A DNA stretch of 64,000 bases from contig CANQLV010000011.1 in the NCBI GenBank assembly GCA_947624785.1, positions 1-64,000 of the forward strand. Direction: 5' to 3'. This document shows positions 28,101 to 36,136 of the stretch, one piece after another. Source of the stretch: Akkermansia muciniphila (GTDB taxonomy: Bacteria; Verrucomicrobiota; Verrucomicrobiia; Verrucomicrobiales; Akkermansiaceae). The notes under the pieces were generated by a model. The model was not told the origin of the DNA and made no database searches. It saw only the letters and a program-made list of their open reading frames with translations. A program made the translations under genes and the position numbers. Positions within the stretch are counted from its first letter, which is position 1, and every line of letters begins with the position of its first letter.

Positions 28101-29585
28101 CCAGAGCGGCTGGATGCCCTGGATTTTCTCCACGTTTTCCGCGGGAATGAGATTCAGGGTGATTTTTCCGGCGCCTTCCGCCTTGTCCACCAGCAGACCC
28201 GCGTGCATGTCCAGCCCGCGCCTGTCCTGGTGCTGGTAGGGGCCGTAAAGCACGTCCAGGCTCTGGGAGGTTTTGAAGGCTTGCCCGTCAATGCCCAGGA
28301 TCAGGTCGCCCTCCTTCACGTATTTTTCAGCAGGGGAGCCTTCAATCACCTGGGTGACCATGTAGAGGTTCGCCACGGGTTCCCCGTTGGGGTCCAGCAT
28401 GGTCTTGGGGAAAAAGCCGCGGAAGTTCGTGTCCGGCCAGGAGGCGTCCAGGCCGCGGGCGCGGAGGCCCAGGGGTCCGAAGGTGGTGATCCAGCCCTTG
28501 GCCACTTCCTCGGAGTTGCCGAACCAGCTGGTGTACATGCTGGCGTACTGCTTCCTCCACTGGTTCAGCGTCATGGCCTTGGCGAATTTCTTCACGTAGG
28601 CGTTGACGTCCCCCATGTTGGTGGTCTGCCTGGCTGCTTTTCCATGCGTGCGGCCGGCGGGAGCGGGTTTGACGGCAGCCTGTGCCGCCGGGGCCGGAGC
28701 ATCCTTCCGTTTGGCGGGAGTTTCCGTTTCCGGCTGTTCCGCAGCCGCGTCGTCCTCCGCCGGGGCATCCGCTTCTCCGGCAGGCTGTTCAGGTTCGGGA
28801 GCAGGTTCTTCCGCGGGAGTGGCGGATCCGTCTCCGTCCCGTTTCGCAGGAGTATCGGCGGACGGCGTTTCTTCCGGCTGTTCCGCTGTTCCAGCCGGGG
28901 TTTCCTCCGCGGCTGCGGTTTCCTGTTCAAAGGGGTCTTCCATCTCCGCAGCGGGCCTGGCGGCTTTCTTTTCCGGTTTGGGTGCTTCCTTCTTCTCTTT
29001 TTTGGGCTGCGTCCTGGCCGGTTCCTGCGGGGCGGCGGGTTCCTCCGCGTGCTTCTGCGTGTAATAATAAGCGCCGCAGGCGCCTCCCAGCAGAATCAGG
29101 ACAAGGATCCAGATGCCGGCGGAGCTTTTCTTTTTCCGGAGTTGGGGAAGGGGCGCCGCATGGACGGGGGCCGCTCCTGCGGCGGGAGTGGCCAGGGTTC
29201 TCTGGTCGCGCTGGAGGGGCTCCGCGGGAGTGGCCGGAACCGGGGACTGCTCCGCGGCGGGATGAACGCCGGGCAGGGCATAAACCAGGTACAGGGTGCC
29301 CAGGGCGGGGATTTCCCCCAGGGAGCCGGTGCGGAACTGGGCTTCAAAATCGTTTTTCAGCGGAAGGACTTCCCGTTCGATGTCCGTGGTTTCCGGATAA
29401 CGCAGTTTTCCGCTTTCCGGATCGCGCACGGCGAGGCCCTGCGGACAGAATTCACGGACCAGGTACTGGACATGGTTGGCGTCCGACGCGTAATAGACAT
29501 GGCAGAGGGCATCCGTCTGCTTCAGGGACTGGACAAGATAGCCGTTGATATTAAATCCGGAAGGCAGTGGGGGAGTGGTTTCCAT
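25185..29585 (-). CDS. Very large DUF6288-type membrane protein with kinase N-lobe-like domain
   Basis: A 1466-residue protein. Order: kinase N-lobe-like domain (10-105; YLVREFCPQGLAVRD); Pro-rich linker; TM (156-175); a long Ala/Pro/Glu tract (180-315); a PDZ-like domain (about 400-480; VIEGSPAEKYVKEGDLILGI); a beta-domain with NPCBM-like pattern (about 500-620); a large alpha-toroid region of the DUF6288 / prenyltransferase-like type (about 640-1000; REDGSWERPGGYCGNHYDTG, GHGIHPGYAGTG); and a C-terminal discoidin-like carbohydrate-binding region. All after the TM should be outside the inner membrane. Substrate unknown; glycan or glycoprotein handling is a guess. The ATG at 29585 (METTPPLPSG) aligns with the paralogue at 22357. 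Divergent from malic enzyme. Confidence 0.8.
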   Translation of the reverse strand: METTPPLPSGFNINGYLVQSLKQTDALCHVYYASDANHVQYLVREFCPQGLAVRDPESGKLRYPETTDIEREVLPLKNDFEAQFRTGSLGEIPALGTLYLVYALPGVHPAAEQSPVPATPAEPLQRDQRTLATPAAGAAPVHAAPLPQLRKKKSSAGIWILVLILLGGACGAYYYTQKHAEEPAAPQEPARTQPKKEKKEAPKPEKKAARPAAEMEDPFEQETAAAEETPAGTAEQPEETPSADTPAKRDGDGSATPAEEPAPEPEQPAGEADAPAEDDAAAEQPETETPAKRKDAPAPAAQAAVKPAPAGRTHGKAARQTTNMGDVNAYVKKFAKAMTLNQWRKQYASMYTSWFGNSEEVAKGWITTFGPLGLRARGLDASWPDTNFRGFFPKTMLDPNGEPVANLYMVTQVIEGSPAEKYVKEGDLILGIDGQAFKTSQSLDVLYGPYQHQDRRGLDMHAGLLVDKAEGAGKITLNLIPAENVEKIQGIQPLWKEVFREERAKKPVSLSIPVKGGQQVRLHVDDGGNGIGSDGFEWSDLRLEGPGGPIPLTRLKPLQYSVGYGAAKYDPGRKVWLAHAVSSLVFDIPKGDWKLKGTGTPGGAASVGVAVHVGGSATLPDSVKKYVKNVTFKIPQLGSYALGFPKNCAKSKAVVHMMSEWLAAQQREDGSWERPGGYCGNHYDTGWAGLALMATGNPKYDPVIKKAAQYVAFSGSQCWWAVPQASAGIFLCEYWLRYRDNSVLPAIRNGVQRMKNEVLYGDFVTGHGIHPGYAGTGVSIGGSHMCLFLALASKTPARTEDDVLDKMMDHAQSICPTGMGPYGRMTEAFTFEPNRECGGTYSGRHGPYYIASLICGGPELYTKNSRIMYGEGPIGGCDQGHSSETLSMMWALPAYWRTNPEVYYKNMEAFRWKLTLQRPFDGGMVQNPNRLELMTADPVIGTYIRTSIWITALCAERQNLAITGKPEFQAKTFRKVPPIIDTESRFLNTYVRNWSMVSAALGAKAPGSLKSAIRELKNIPVEQGSRFKLMSVVNARALPVAKAIMAIPGLDQLTKATCAEMILGMDVRIFFEPKRKDDKPQPGEYSLNVDVQQPLGGRALGLQRDKELEGKANSAYKYDFAGTVQFSDATTFSPMETISWTPDSKFGGQWNVYSYKKELSGPTQPGVQKMSAKIKWRVNDLDVEYDRPIAVGGFEVGCGEKAHPVTNCNHLWVPGILIRDHGNWGCSFHLPDGTYISAASQGNQIEVYDETDKKKEKTWVSPNDSCLTQGSRCLFRVSTDWHGLECRVRELKLLGSATEEVTDYKLKASTGGHVDTAKLLDRDATTIEELDASPTEDDPLVLELSLKNAVSLRAVDIKIEKGYNRLVIEANKGGKWIPIHWGSLGAATAGVSDAQKAMYANEPEVLRMLQLPGNGFIKCMRTFEPITTNRLRVKLFQKGGKVRLAELHVYKADSAKPAAPKRLAAH

Positions 29586-29759
29586 GGTCAGGAGGCAATT
29601 GATAATCCGGCTATTCATTACCACATCCGGAGAGCTCTTTCAATGCAAAAGGGCGCTTTCCGGCTGCGGCGTGTGACGCGATTAATTGATTATTTACTTG
29701 AATACATGGCTATGATGTGGTGCAAGCAAGGCTCGATTTTCCGTTTTTTCATTACGATC

Positions 29760-31070
29760 ATGAGTTCCGACATTAGATTAGATGCCTTGCAGTACCATTC
29801 CCAGCCCCGCCCCGGCAAGGTGGAAACGCTGCCCTGCAAGCCCTGCTTTTCGCAACGGGATTTGACGCTTGCCTATTCCCCGGGCGTAGCCGAACCCTGC
29901 CTCCGCATCAAGGAGGATCCTTCCCAGAGCGCCCTGTACACAGGACGCTCCAACCTGGTGGGCGTGGTGACCAACGGCACCGCCGTTCTGGGCCTGGGCA
30001 ACATCGGTCCGGATGCGGCCAAGCCGGTGATGGAAGGCAAGGGCGTTCTGTTCAAGGTGTTCGCGGACATTGACGTTTTTGACATTGAATTGAACGTCAA
30101 GGAGCCGGAAAAACTGATCGAGGTTATCAAGACCATGGAGCCCACCTTCGGCGCCATCAACTTGGAAGACATCAAGGCCCCGGAATGCTTCATGGTGGAG
30201 GAACGCCTCCGCGAGGAAATGAACATCCCCGTGTTCCATGACGACCAGCACGGAACGGCCGTCATCTCCGGCGCCGCCCTGCTGAACGCCGCAGAGCTGA
30301 CGGGCCGCAAGCTGGAAGACATGAAGGTGGTCGTCGTGGGGGCCGGGGCCGCCGGCATCTCCTGCGCCAAGTTCTACATGACGCTGGGCGTCCGCCGCGA
30401 ACATATCTACATGTTTGATTCCAAGGGGCTGATTCATACCGGGCGCATTGACCTGCATGCCACGAAGGCCCAGTTCTCCCAGTCGGAGGACTGCTCCCTG
30501 GATGAAGCCCTCACCGGGGCGGACGTGTTTCTGGGGCTTTCCACCAAGGGGCTGCTCACGCAGGATATGGTGAAGCTTATGGCTCCTTCCCCCATCATTT
30601 TCGCCTGCGCCAATCCGGACCCGGAAATCACGTACCAGGACGCCAAGAAGGCGCGCCCGGACTGCATCATGGGTTCCGGCCGTTCCGACTGGCCCAACCA
30701 GGTGAACAACGTCTCCTGCTTCCCCTTCATTTTCCGCGCCGCCCTGGACGTGCACGCTTCCGTCATCAATGAACAGATGAAGATTGCCGCCGCCCGGGCG
30801 CTGGCGGATCTGGCGAAGGAACCCGTTCCGCAGGAGGTGATTGACCTGTACGGGGGCGCTCCCCTCAGCTTCGGCATCGATTATGTGATTCCCAAGCCCA
30901 TCGATCCCCGCATCATTGAATGGGAATGCCCGGCAGTGGCCCAGGCGGCCATGATTTCCGGCGTGGCCCAGTCCCCCATCCGGGACATGGAGGCTTACAC
31001 GCTTGAATTGCGCAAGCGCATTGCCGCCGCCCGGGAGCGCGTTTCCGGCGTGGTGCGCAGTTATCTGTAA
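29760..31070 (+). CDS. Malic enzyme (NAD(P)-dependent, MaeB-type without PTA domain)
   Basis: Oxidatively decarboxylates malate to pyruvate. At 436 residues it corresponds to the catalytic part of MaeB, without the phosphotransacetylase-like extension. Recognisable blocks are YTGRSNLVGVVTNGTAVLG, KGVLFKVFADIDVFDIEL (catalytic Lys region), NLEDIKAPECF and HDDQHGTAV (metal and substrate), and the nucleotide-binding VVVVGAGAAGISCAK. The ATG at 29760 starts MSSDIRLDALQYHSQ; the frame is open far upstream but only as antisense to the DUF6288 gene. It is single, with a clear terminator at 31135. Confidence 0.95.
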   Translation: MSSDIRLDALQYHSQPRPGKVETLPCKPCFSQRDLTLAYSPGVAEPCLRIKEDPSQSALYTGRSNLVGVVTNGTAVLGLGNIGPDAAKPVMEGKGVLFKVFADIDVFDIELNVKEPEKLIEVIKTMEPTFGAINLEDIKAPECFMVEERLREEMNIPVFHDDQHGTAVISGAALLNAAELTGRKLEDMKVVVVGAGAAGISCAKFYMTLGVRREHIYMFDSKGLIHTGRIDLHATKAQFSQSEDCSLDEALTGADVFLGLSTKGLLTQDMVKLMAPSPIIFACANPDPEITYQDAKKARPDCIMGSGRSDWPNQVNNVSCFPFIFRAALDVHASVINEQMKIAAARALADLAKEPVPQEVIDLYGGAPLSFGIDYVIPKPIDPRIIEWECPAVAQAAMISGVAQSPIRDMEAYTLELRKRIAAARERVSGVVRSYL

Positions 31071-31134
31071 ACGGCTCCGGCGTAAAGTCGGAGAATCCAT
31101 GCCGCCGTGGTACGCGCCCGGCGGCTGCATCTGG

Positions 31135-31165
31135 CCGGGGGAAGGTTCGTTCCCCCGGTTTTTTT
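31135..31165 (+). terminator. Intrinsic terminator of malic enzyme gene
   Basis: A perfect 9-bp stem (CCGGGGGAA 31135-31143, TTCCCCCGG 31150-31158) with a 6-base loop is followed by seven T. Confidence 0.93.
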
Positions 31166-31377
31166 ATGCCGGATAACGGTGAAGCGGTGTTGAACCCTTC
31201 ATTTGGGAAGAGGCCTTCAGGGGGCGCCTCTGGCCTCTGCGGTTTCCGGAGGAATAGGCGGTTGAAGAACGCCCTGCCTTTTCCAATGTTCGTTCGCCGG
31301 CGCTCCGTTTTTTCAGTTGCCGCAAGGGGTTGCGGCGCTCCATCCGACTGATGGGCAGAAGGGGGCGGGTGAACGGG
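31166..31377. other. Intergenic region between malic enzyme terminator and menD
   Basis: No gene is visible. The stretch holds the REP-like copy at 31318-31341 and a related CGCCGGCGCTCC segment near 31295 followed by six T. Confidence 0.5.
31318..31341 (-). repeat. REP-like hairpin repeat, copy 2
   Basis: The minus strand reads GGAGCGCCGCAACCCCTTGCGGCA, one base different from copy 1 at 7812-7836. It lies 37 bases after the menD stop in the sense orientation. Confidence 0.7.
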
Positions 31378-32973
31378 TCAGTGCTCCGCGAGCGCGTTTC
31401 TGACCTGTTCCGTCTGTTCCCGGTCCGGGATGAGTTCCACGAGAACCTGGCTGTTTTCCTCCAGGGCGTCAAGCTGGTCGAAGTCTTCCGCCGTGCGGAT
31501 GGCCAGGTAGCGCATGCCCCACTGTTCCGCAATAGCCTTGAAGGAGTAGGCGTGGGGCTGCACGAGCAGGTTACGCATGGCTTCCGAATGGCCGTCCGCT
31601 CCGGGCAGGGCGCGGAAGATGCCGCCCCCGCCGTTGTTGATGACGCCGAGCACGCGGGTTCCCGTGTCCAGCTGGGGAAGGAGGGCCAGGGCGTTGGAGT
31701 CGTACATGGCGGTCAGGTCCCCCACGAGGGCCCAGGAACGGGAACACCGGGCGGAGACCCCCAGAAAGCCGGAGATTTGCCCGTCAATGCCGTTGGCCCC
31801 GCGGTTGGCGCGGATGTTTTCCGTGGGGACGGCCATCTGGGCGAAGCTGTTCCAGTGCCGCACGGGCATGGAGTTGCCCAGGTAGATGCAGTCGCCGTCC
31901 GCGGCAAAGCAGGAGAAGGCGCGCACCATGGCCTGCTCGCTGTCCGGGCAGGTGATGAGCAGTTCCTCCATCAGGGCCTTCCTGCGCTTGTTCATGGCGC
32001 GCAGGCCGTTGACGTCCCCCACGGGGTCCACGTCGCCCAGCGCGTGCAGAATGGCTTCCAGGTCTCCGGTGACGACGGAGGAGGGCCGGGCCAGCCCGGA
32101 GAAGCCGGTGCGGGTGACGGAGAAGACTTCCGTGGAAGGGATGTCCTCCAGGTCGCGCCAGAAGCGGGCCACGGGCACGTCCCCTATTCTGAGCAGGACG
32201 GCGGGCGGGTTTTCCCTCAGCAGGGCGTCCGCGTCCGTCAGGGCCAGGTGGGCCAGTTCCTCCCGGAGGCCGGAGGTGGCGTCCGCCACGACGGGGGCTT
32301 TCAGTTCATTGGCCAGCCACCGGGCCGGAGCCTGTTCCGTGGGGTCCAGGCCGCCCAGCATGACCACCAGCCCGCGGCGGGACTTGAAGCGCAGGGCCTG
32401 CGCCAGCTCCGCCAGGGAGCCCCGGAAGTCATTTTCCTCCGGAGGTTCCGCCGGGTAAAGGTCACAGTTTCCGGGATTCCAGGCGGGGTCCGGGTCCGGC
32501 AGGCAGACGTTGATGTGCAGGGGAGAGGCGTAGTCCCAGTCTTCCAGAATGTCTTCCGGCAGGCTGTCCGGCGTTTCCAGGTCAATCGTAGGCGCGTAAA
32601 TGCCGAACAGATCCGCCTGTTCGATGGCCTGCGGAGCGGCGGAGCCGCGGTAGTCCGCCGGGCGGTCCGCCGTGAGCAGGAGCAGGGGGCGGCGCTGGTA
32701 GTAGGCCTCCACTACGGCGGGGAGCAGTTCCGCCGCCGCCGTGCCGGACGTGGTGACTACGGCCACGGGAAGCCCCATGTCCTGAATGCGGCCCAGGGCA
32801 AAGAACGCGGCGGAGCGTTCGTCAAAGTGGGTCCATTTCACCAGGTCCTCCGCGGCGGCCAGCACCTGGAGCAGCGCCATATTGCGCGCGCCGGGGCAGA
32901 CCACCCATTCACAAATGCCGCCCAGGCAGCACTGGGCCAGCAGGGATTTGACGAAGGATGCGGAGGCACTCAC
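31378..32973 (-). CDS. menD: 2-succinyl-5-enolpyruvyl-6-hydroxy-3-cyclohexene-1-carboxylate synthase
   Basis: Thiamine-diphosphate enzyme that joins isochorismate and 2-oxoglutarate in menaquinone synthesis. The 531 residues fit the family. N-terminal VVCPGARNMALLQVL corresponds to the MenD SPGxRxxPL block (here degenerate), DERSAAFFALG holds the ThDP-activating Glu, and TTSGTAAAELLPAVVEAYYQ with LTADRP is diagnostic. The ThDP-binding part (GNSMPVRHWNSF, GDLTAMYDSNAL) is at the C-terminus. It follows metG by 5 bases on the same strand. Other men genes are not in the window. Confidence 0.9.
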   Translation of the reverse strand: MSASASFVKSLLAQCCLGGICEWVVCPGARNMALLQVLAAAEDLVKWTHFDERSAAFFALGRIQDMGLPVAVVTTSGTAAAELLPAVVEAYYQRRPLLLLTADRPADYRGSAAPQAIEQADLFGIYAPTIDLETPDSLPEDILEDWDYASPLHINVCLPDPDPAWNPGNCDLYPAEPPEENDFRGSLAELAQALRFKSRRGLVVMLGGLDPTEQAPARWLANELKAPVVADATSGLREELAHLALTDADALLRENPPAVLLRIGDVPVARFWRDLEDIPSTEVFSVTRTGFSGLARPSSVVTGDLEAILHALGDVDPVGDVNGLRAMNKRRKALMEELLITCPDSEQAMVRAFSCFAADGDCIYLGNSMPVRHWNSFAQMAVPTENIRANRGANGIDGQISGFLGVSARCSRSWALVGDLTAMYDSNALALLPQLDTGTRVLGVINNGGGGIFRALPGADGHSEAMRNLLVQPHAYSFKAIAEQWGMRYLAIRTAEDFDQLDALEENSQVLVELIPDREQTEQVRNALAEH

Positions 32974-32978
32974 GGGAA

Positions 32979-34586
32979 TCAGCCTTGTTTTTTGGCCGCC
33001 TTGGCCGCTTTTTCAGCCAGCTTGGCCTTTTCCTCTTCAGAGAGGATGCGCGGGAAGACGGGGGCCGGGTCATTGATCCGGTGGCCTGCGGGAAGGATGC
33101 CCCAGGCCAGCGCGGCCGGCGTGTGGCCATGGAACAGGTCCGCGGCGTTGAGCTGGTCCAGGATGCGGGCGGAGGCGTCCGGGAGTACGCAGCCGATGAG
33201 GTAGCCCGTCTGGGCGCAGCATTCCAGCAGGTGGAGCAGCACGCAGCGGAGGCGCGGCGCGGCGGCCTCGTCCTTGGCAAGCTGCCAGGGCTGCTGCTGT
33301 TCAATGTACGCGTTGCAGGCGGAAACCTGGGCGTTCAGGGCCGCCAGGGCGTCGGAAACCATGTTGTCGTCCATGTATTTGGAGAACAGGGTGACGGCCT
33401 GGTCCATGGTGACGCGCAGGGCCTTGGAGGCTTCGTCATCGTATTCCTCCGCACCGGAGATGACGGAGTCGCAGTAGCGGCGCGTCATGTTGATGGAACG
33501 GTTGCACAGGTTGCCGAGGTCGTTGGCCAGCTCCGTATTGTACAGCATGACCAGGCGGTCCGCGTCAAAGTTGGCGTCCTTCCCGGTGGTGATGTCCCGC
33601 ACCAGGTAATAGCGCACGGGTTCCGGGCCGAATTGTTCCGCCAGCAGGTTGGGGTCCACCACGTTGCCGATGGATTTGGACATTTTTTCCCCGTTGATGT
33701 TCCACCAGCCGTGGACGAGCAGGGTGGGCATTTCCTCGTCGGAGAAGCCCATGGCATGCAGCATGGCGGGCCAGTAGATGCCGTGGGCGGGCACCAGGAT
33801 GTCCTTGCCGATCACTTCGCAGTCCGCGGGCCAGAGCTTGGAGAATTCCGGCAGTCCGCTGTCCGGCTCCGCCAGGTAACCGGCGAAGGAGACGTAGTTG
33901 ATGAGAGCGTCAAACCAGACATAAGTAACGAATTCCGGGTCAAACGGAAGTTCTATTCCCCAGGACAGGCGGCTCTTGGGGCGGGAAATGCAGAGGTCCG
34001 AGTCAAAGTCAATGGCATTGAGCACCTCCGCCTTGCGGAAGGCCGGAAGGACGAAGTCGCCGCTCTTTTCCACGAACTGCTTCATCCACTCCACGTGGTC
34101 GGTCAGGCGGAAGTACCAGTTTTCTTCCTCCAGTTCCACCACTTCCCCCCATTCCGGGCCGAAGCTGCCTTCCGCGTCCCTCTCCTTGTCCGTCAGGAAT
34201 TGTTCCTGGCGCACGGAGTAGAATCCCTTGTAGGATTTTTTGTAAAGCTGCCCCCTGTCCTTCAGGTTCGTCAGGATTTTTTGCACGCAGGCCTTGTGGC
34301 GCGGGTCCGTGGTGGAGGCCCACCCGTCATTGCTGATGCCCAGGCGTTCCCACAGGGCCAGGAATTTGGCCGTGATGTTGTCCACATGCTCCTGCGGCGT
34401 AATGTCCAGTTTTTCCGCCGTCTGCTGTACTTTCTGCCCGTGCTGGTCCACCCCGGTGAGGAAATAGACTTCCTCCCCCTTCATCCGGTGCCAGCGCGCG
34501 AGAACGTCCGCGAGGACTTTTTCATAGGCGTGCCCGATGTGGGGCGGTCCGTTGGTATAGTCAATGGCCGTGGTGATATAGTACAT
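32979..34586 (-). CDS. metG: Methionyl-tRNA synthetase
   Basis: Class I aminoacyl-tRNA synthetase for tRNA-Met. Signature sequences are PPHIGHAYEKVLADV (HIGH) and NGEKMSKSIGNV (KMSKS). At 535 residues it lacks the C-terminal EMAP-type tRNA-binding domain and ends in a Lys/Ala-rich tail (KAKLAEKAAKAAKKQG). In the knuckle where many MetG proteins carry zinc cysteines the sequence reads FYSVRQEQFLTDKE without Cys, so it is a zinc-free form. menD follows after 5 bases. Confidence 0.97.
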   Translation of the reverse strand: MYYITTAIDYTNGPPHIGHAYEKVLADVLARWHRMKGEEVYFLTGVDQHGQKVQQTAEKLDITPQEHVDNITAKFLALWERLGISNDGWASTTDPRHKACVQKILTNLKDRGQLYKKSYKGFYSVRQEQFLTDKERDAEGSFGPEWGEVVELEEENWYFRLTDHVEWMKQFVEKSGDFVLPAFRKAEVLNAIDFDSDLCISRPKSRLSWGIELPFDPEFVTYVWFDALINYVSFAGYLAEPDSGLPEFSKLWPADCEVIGKDILVPAHGIYWPAMLHAMGFSDEEMPTLLVHGWWNINGEKMSKSIGNVVDPNLLAEQFGPEPVRYYLVRDITTGKDANFDADRLVMLYNTELANDLGNLCNRSINMTRRYCDSVISGAEEYDDEASKALRVTMDQAVTLFSKYMDDNMVSDALAALNAQVSACNAYIEQQQPWQLAKDEAAAPRLRCVLLHLLECCAQTGYLIGCVLPDASARILDQLNAADLFHGHTPAALAWGILPAGHRINDPAPVFPRILSEEEKAKLAEKAAKAAKKQG

Positions 34587-34652
34587 GCGGAAAACGATAC
34601 TCCTTTCCTTTTATTTTGCAAGTAAAGTCATGGCGGCACCCAGCGAGTGTTT

Positions 34653-34975
34653 TTAAAGCATGGAATGGTAGAATAAGGAGTTGCAATGAATGAAGAAGGC
34701 GCACGGAAGTTCCTTTCCATGGAGTCCGGCTGCCTCTTTCTTTCTTGACCTCCTGCATTCCGGACAGCGTGGAACGCGTCCCATGAAGATTCGGCGTCTT
34801 GGCGCTTTTCCCGGCGACGCATTCATGAGCGCTTGAATGGCATTGGCCAGATGCTGCTTGAGGTCTGGATGAAGCGGATGACGATTCTTCCGCACTAGTT
34901 GGGCTATACAGGGAATGGCCGCATTTTCCCATGGAACGTAGCCGGAAGCCCAATGAGTCCGAATGTCCGTGGTGT
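34653..34975 (-). pseudogene. Possible remnant of a helical-repeat protein gene
   Basis: On the minus strand a frame runs without a good start through protein-like sequence resembling a HEAT-type helical repeat (WASGYVPWENAAIPCIAQLV, then HPDLKQHLANAIQALMNAS), and degrades into basic low-quality sequence before its stop at 34653. It begins beside the stop of the unknown gene at 34976, in another frame. I read it as a decayed gene fragment. Chance coding remains possible. Confidence 0.35.
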
Positions 34976-36136
34976 TTACAGGGCAAGCGCCTCCTTCTCA
35001 CATTTTTCTGGAAGGTCAGTCTTGTTGATTATAGAAAACATGTCGTTGATCATGTGATGATAAAGGGCTGCATTTTGGCGTATGATATGGATAATGATCG
35101 TATGCAGCCCCTGGCAGGATTCCGGAGATGACGGTTCATAGATGTAGTGTTTGCAAAGATATGAATTAAGTCTTTCCGTACATTCCCTGTCGTGGTTCCA
35201 GTTCGGCGAACTTCCATAAAATGCAAATCCGCGAACTTTCAATGACAAGCGGCTGATTTCCTTGAAAATATCCGCAGGATCGCCCCATCGCAACAGAACG
35301 CTGCTATAAGGCGGCAGGTTGCACGTTTCTATGTTGTCCCAGGACCATAACGGCCCTTTTCTAAGGTCGGCTGTTTTGCGATTCGCCACCCAAGGGCATC
35401 CCCATACTCCAAATGACAGCTCAGGGAATTTTTTAGATAAGCGAAAGGCCAAATACACGGCTGCAAGGCAATCTTTACACAATCCCGCAAGAAGGACTGA
35501 TTTCAGGCATGGCATCTGCCTGATACGCTCAGACACGTCCTGATACATTTCCTGAAAATGAAGAAGCATGTCCCATTGCAGGTAACGGATGTTTATGGTC
35601 GGTCTGTGGTCATCCCTTAAGAGAAAGTGTTTTCCCGGACGGTCGAATGGGTTGATAATAAGTTCTTCAGCATTTACGTTTTCTGGGGTGATGGAATCCG
35701 TGCACTCGTAGAAGGTAAAATGATAAATACCGGCGGAACGCCGGATAAACCGTTCCTTTCCCCAATCATCCCATTTCAGTACCAGTTTTTCTCCATCGTG
35801 GTAGAGTACGGTCGCGTGGTCATTGCGGTGAAGCCGGCATCCGCGGCTATGGGTGAAGCGGAATTCGTCGTTCCATTGGGGATGGCTGATAGTGATGGTC
35901 CTCCCCGGCTGGGAAAGGATTGGGACGTTATTGCGGATAATATTTCCGGAACCGGGAGGGCGTCCCTCATTGCACATGTTCTCGCGGGATGGAATTCGGA
36001 GAGGCGTTCCCGTTCCCGGCCCTTCTTGCAACACGGAACATGCTGCGGCAGGTGTTTGATGGGGTGAAGCATTCATCATAAAATGAATAGATAATTTCAT
36101 TATGAAGAAATAATCAATAACACCCCCTTTCTTCAT
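34976..36136 (-). CDS. Unknown accessory protein (386 aa), possible hydrolase-like fold
   Basis: Not recognised. The N-terminal half (about 70-200) looks beta-rich (RTITISHPQWNDEFRFTHSR, LVLKWDDWGKERFIRRSAG). The second half begins LKSVLLAGLCKDCLAAVYLA, which looks like an alpha/beta strand-turn-helix reminiscent of a nucleophile elbow, and continues SFGVWGCPWV. No signal peptide or TM is evident. Base composition is more AT-rich than the flanking core genes, and the neighbouring intergenic stretches look degraded, suggesting an acquired gene. Start uncertain: ATGs at 36136, 36100 and 36079/36076 are all possible. Hydrolase or polysaccharide-modification roles are guesses. Confidence 0.6.
   Translation of the reverse strand: MKKGGVIDYFFIMKLSIHFMMNASPHQTPAAACSVLQEGPGTGTPLRIPSRENMCNEGRPPGSGNIIRNNVPILSQPGRTITISHPQWNDEFRFTHSRGCRLHRNDHATVLYHDGEKLVLKWDDWGKERFIRRSAGIYHFTFYECTDSITPENVNAEELIINPFDRPGKHFLLRDDHRPTINIRYLQWDMLLHFQEMYQDVSERIRQMPCLKSVLLAGLCKDCLAAVYLAFRLSKKFPELSFGVWGCPWVANRKTADLRKGPLWSWDNIETCNLPPYSSVLLRWGDPADIFKEISRLSLKVRGFAFYGSSPNWNHDRECTERLNSYLCKHYIYEPSSPESCQGLHTIIIHIIRQNAALYHHMINDMFSIINKTDLPEKCEKEALAL

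Noticed and set aside
25167..29759. A plus-strand open frame of about 1530 codons upstream of and in frame with malic enzyme
   Set aside because: It is exactly antisense to the DUF6288 gene; its Gly/His/Val-rich translation has no domain features. Long antisense frames are expected in GC-rich genes with this codon use. The malic enzyme starts at 29760.
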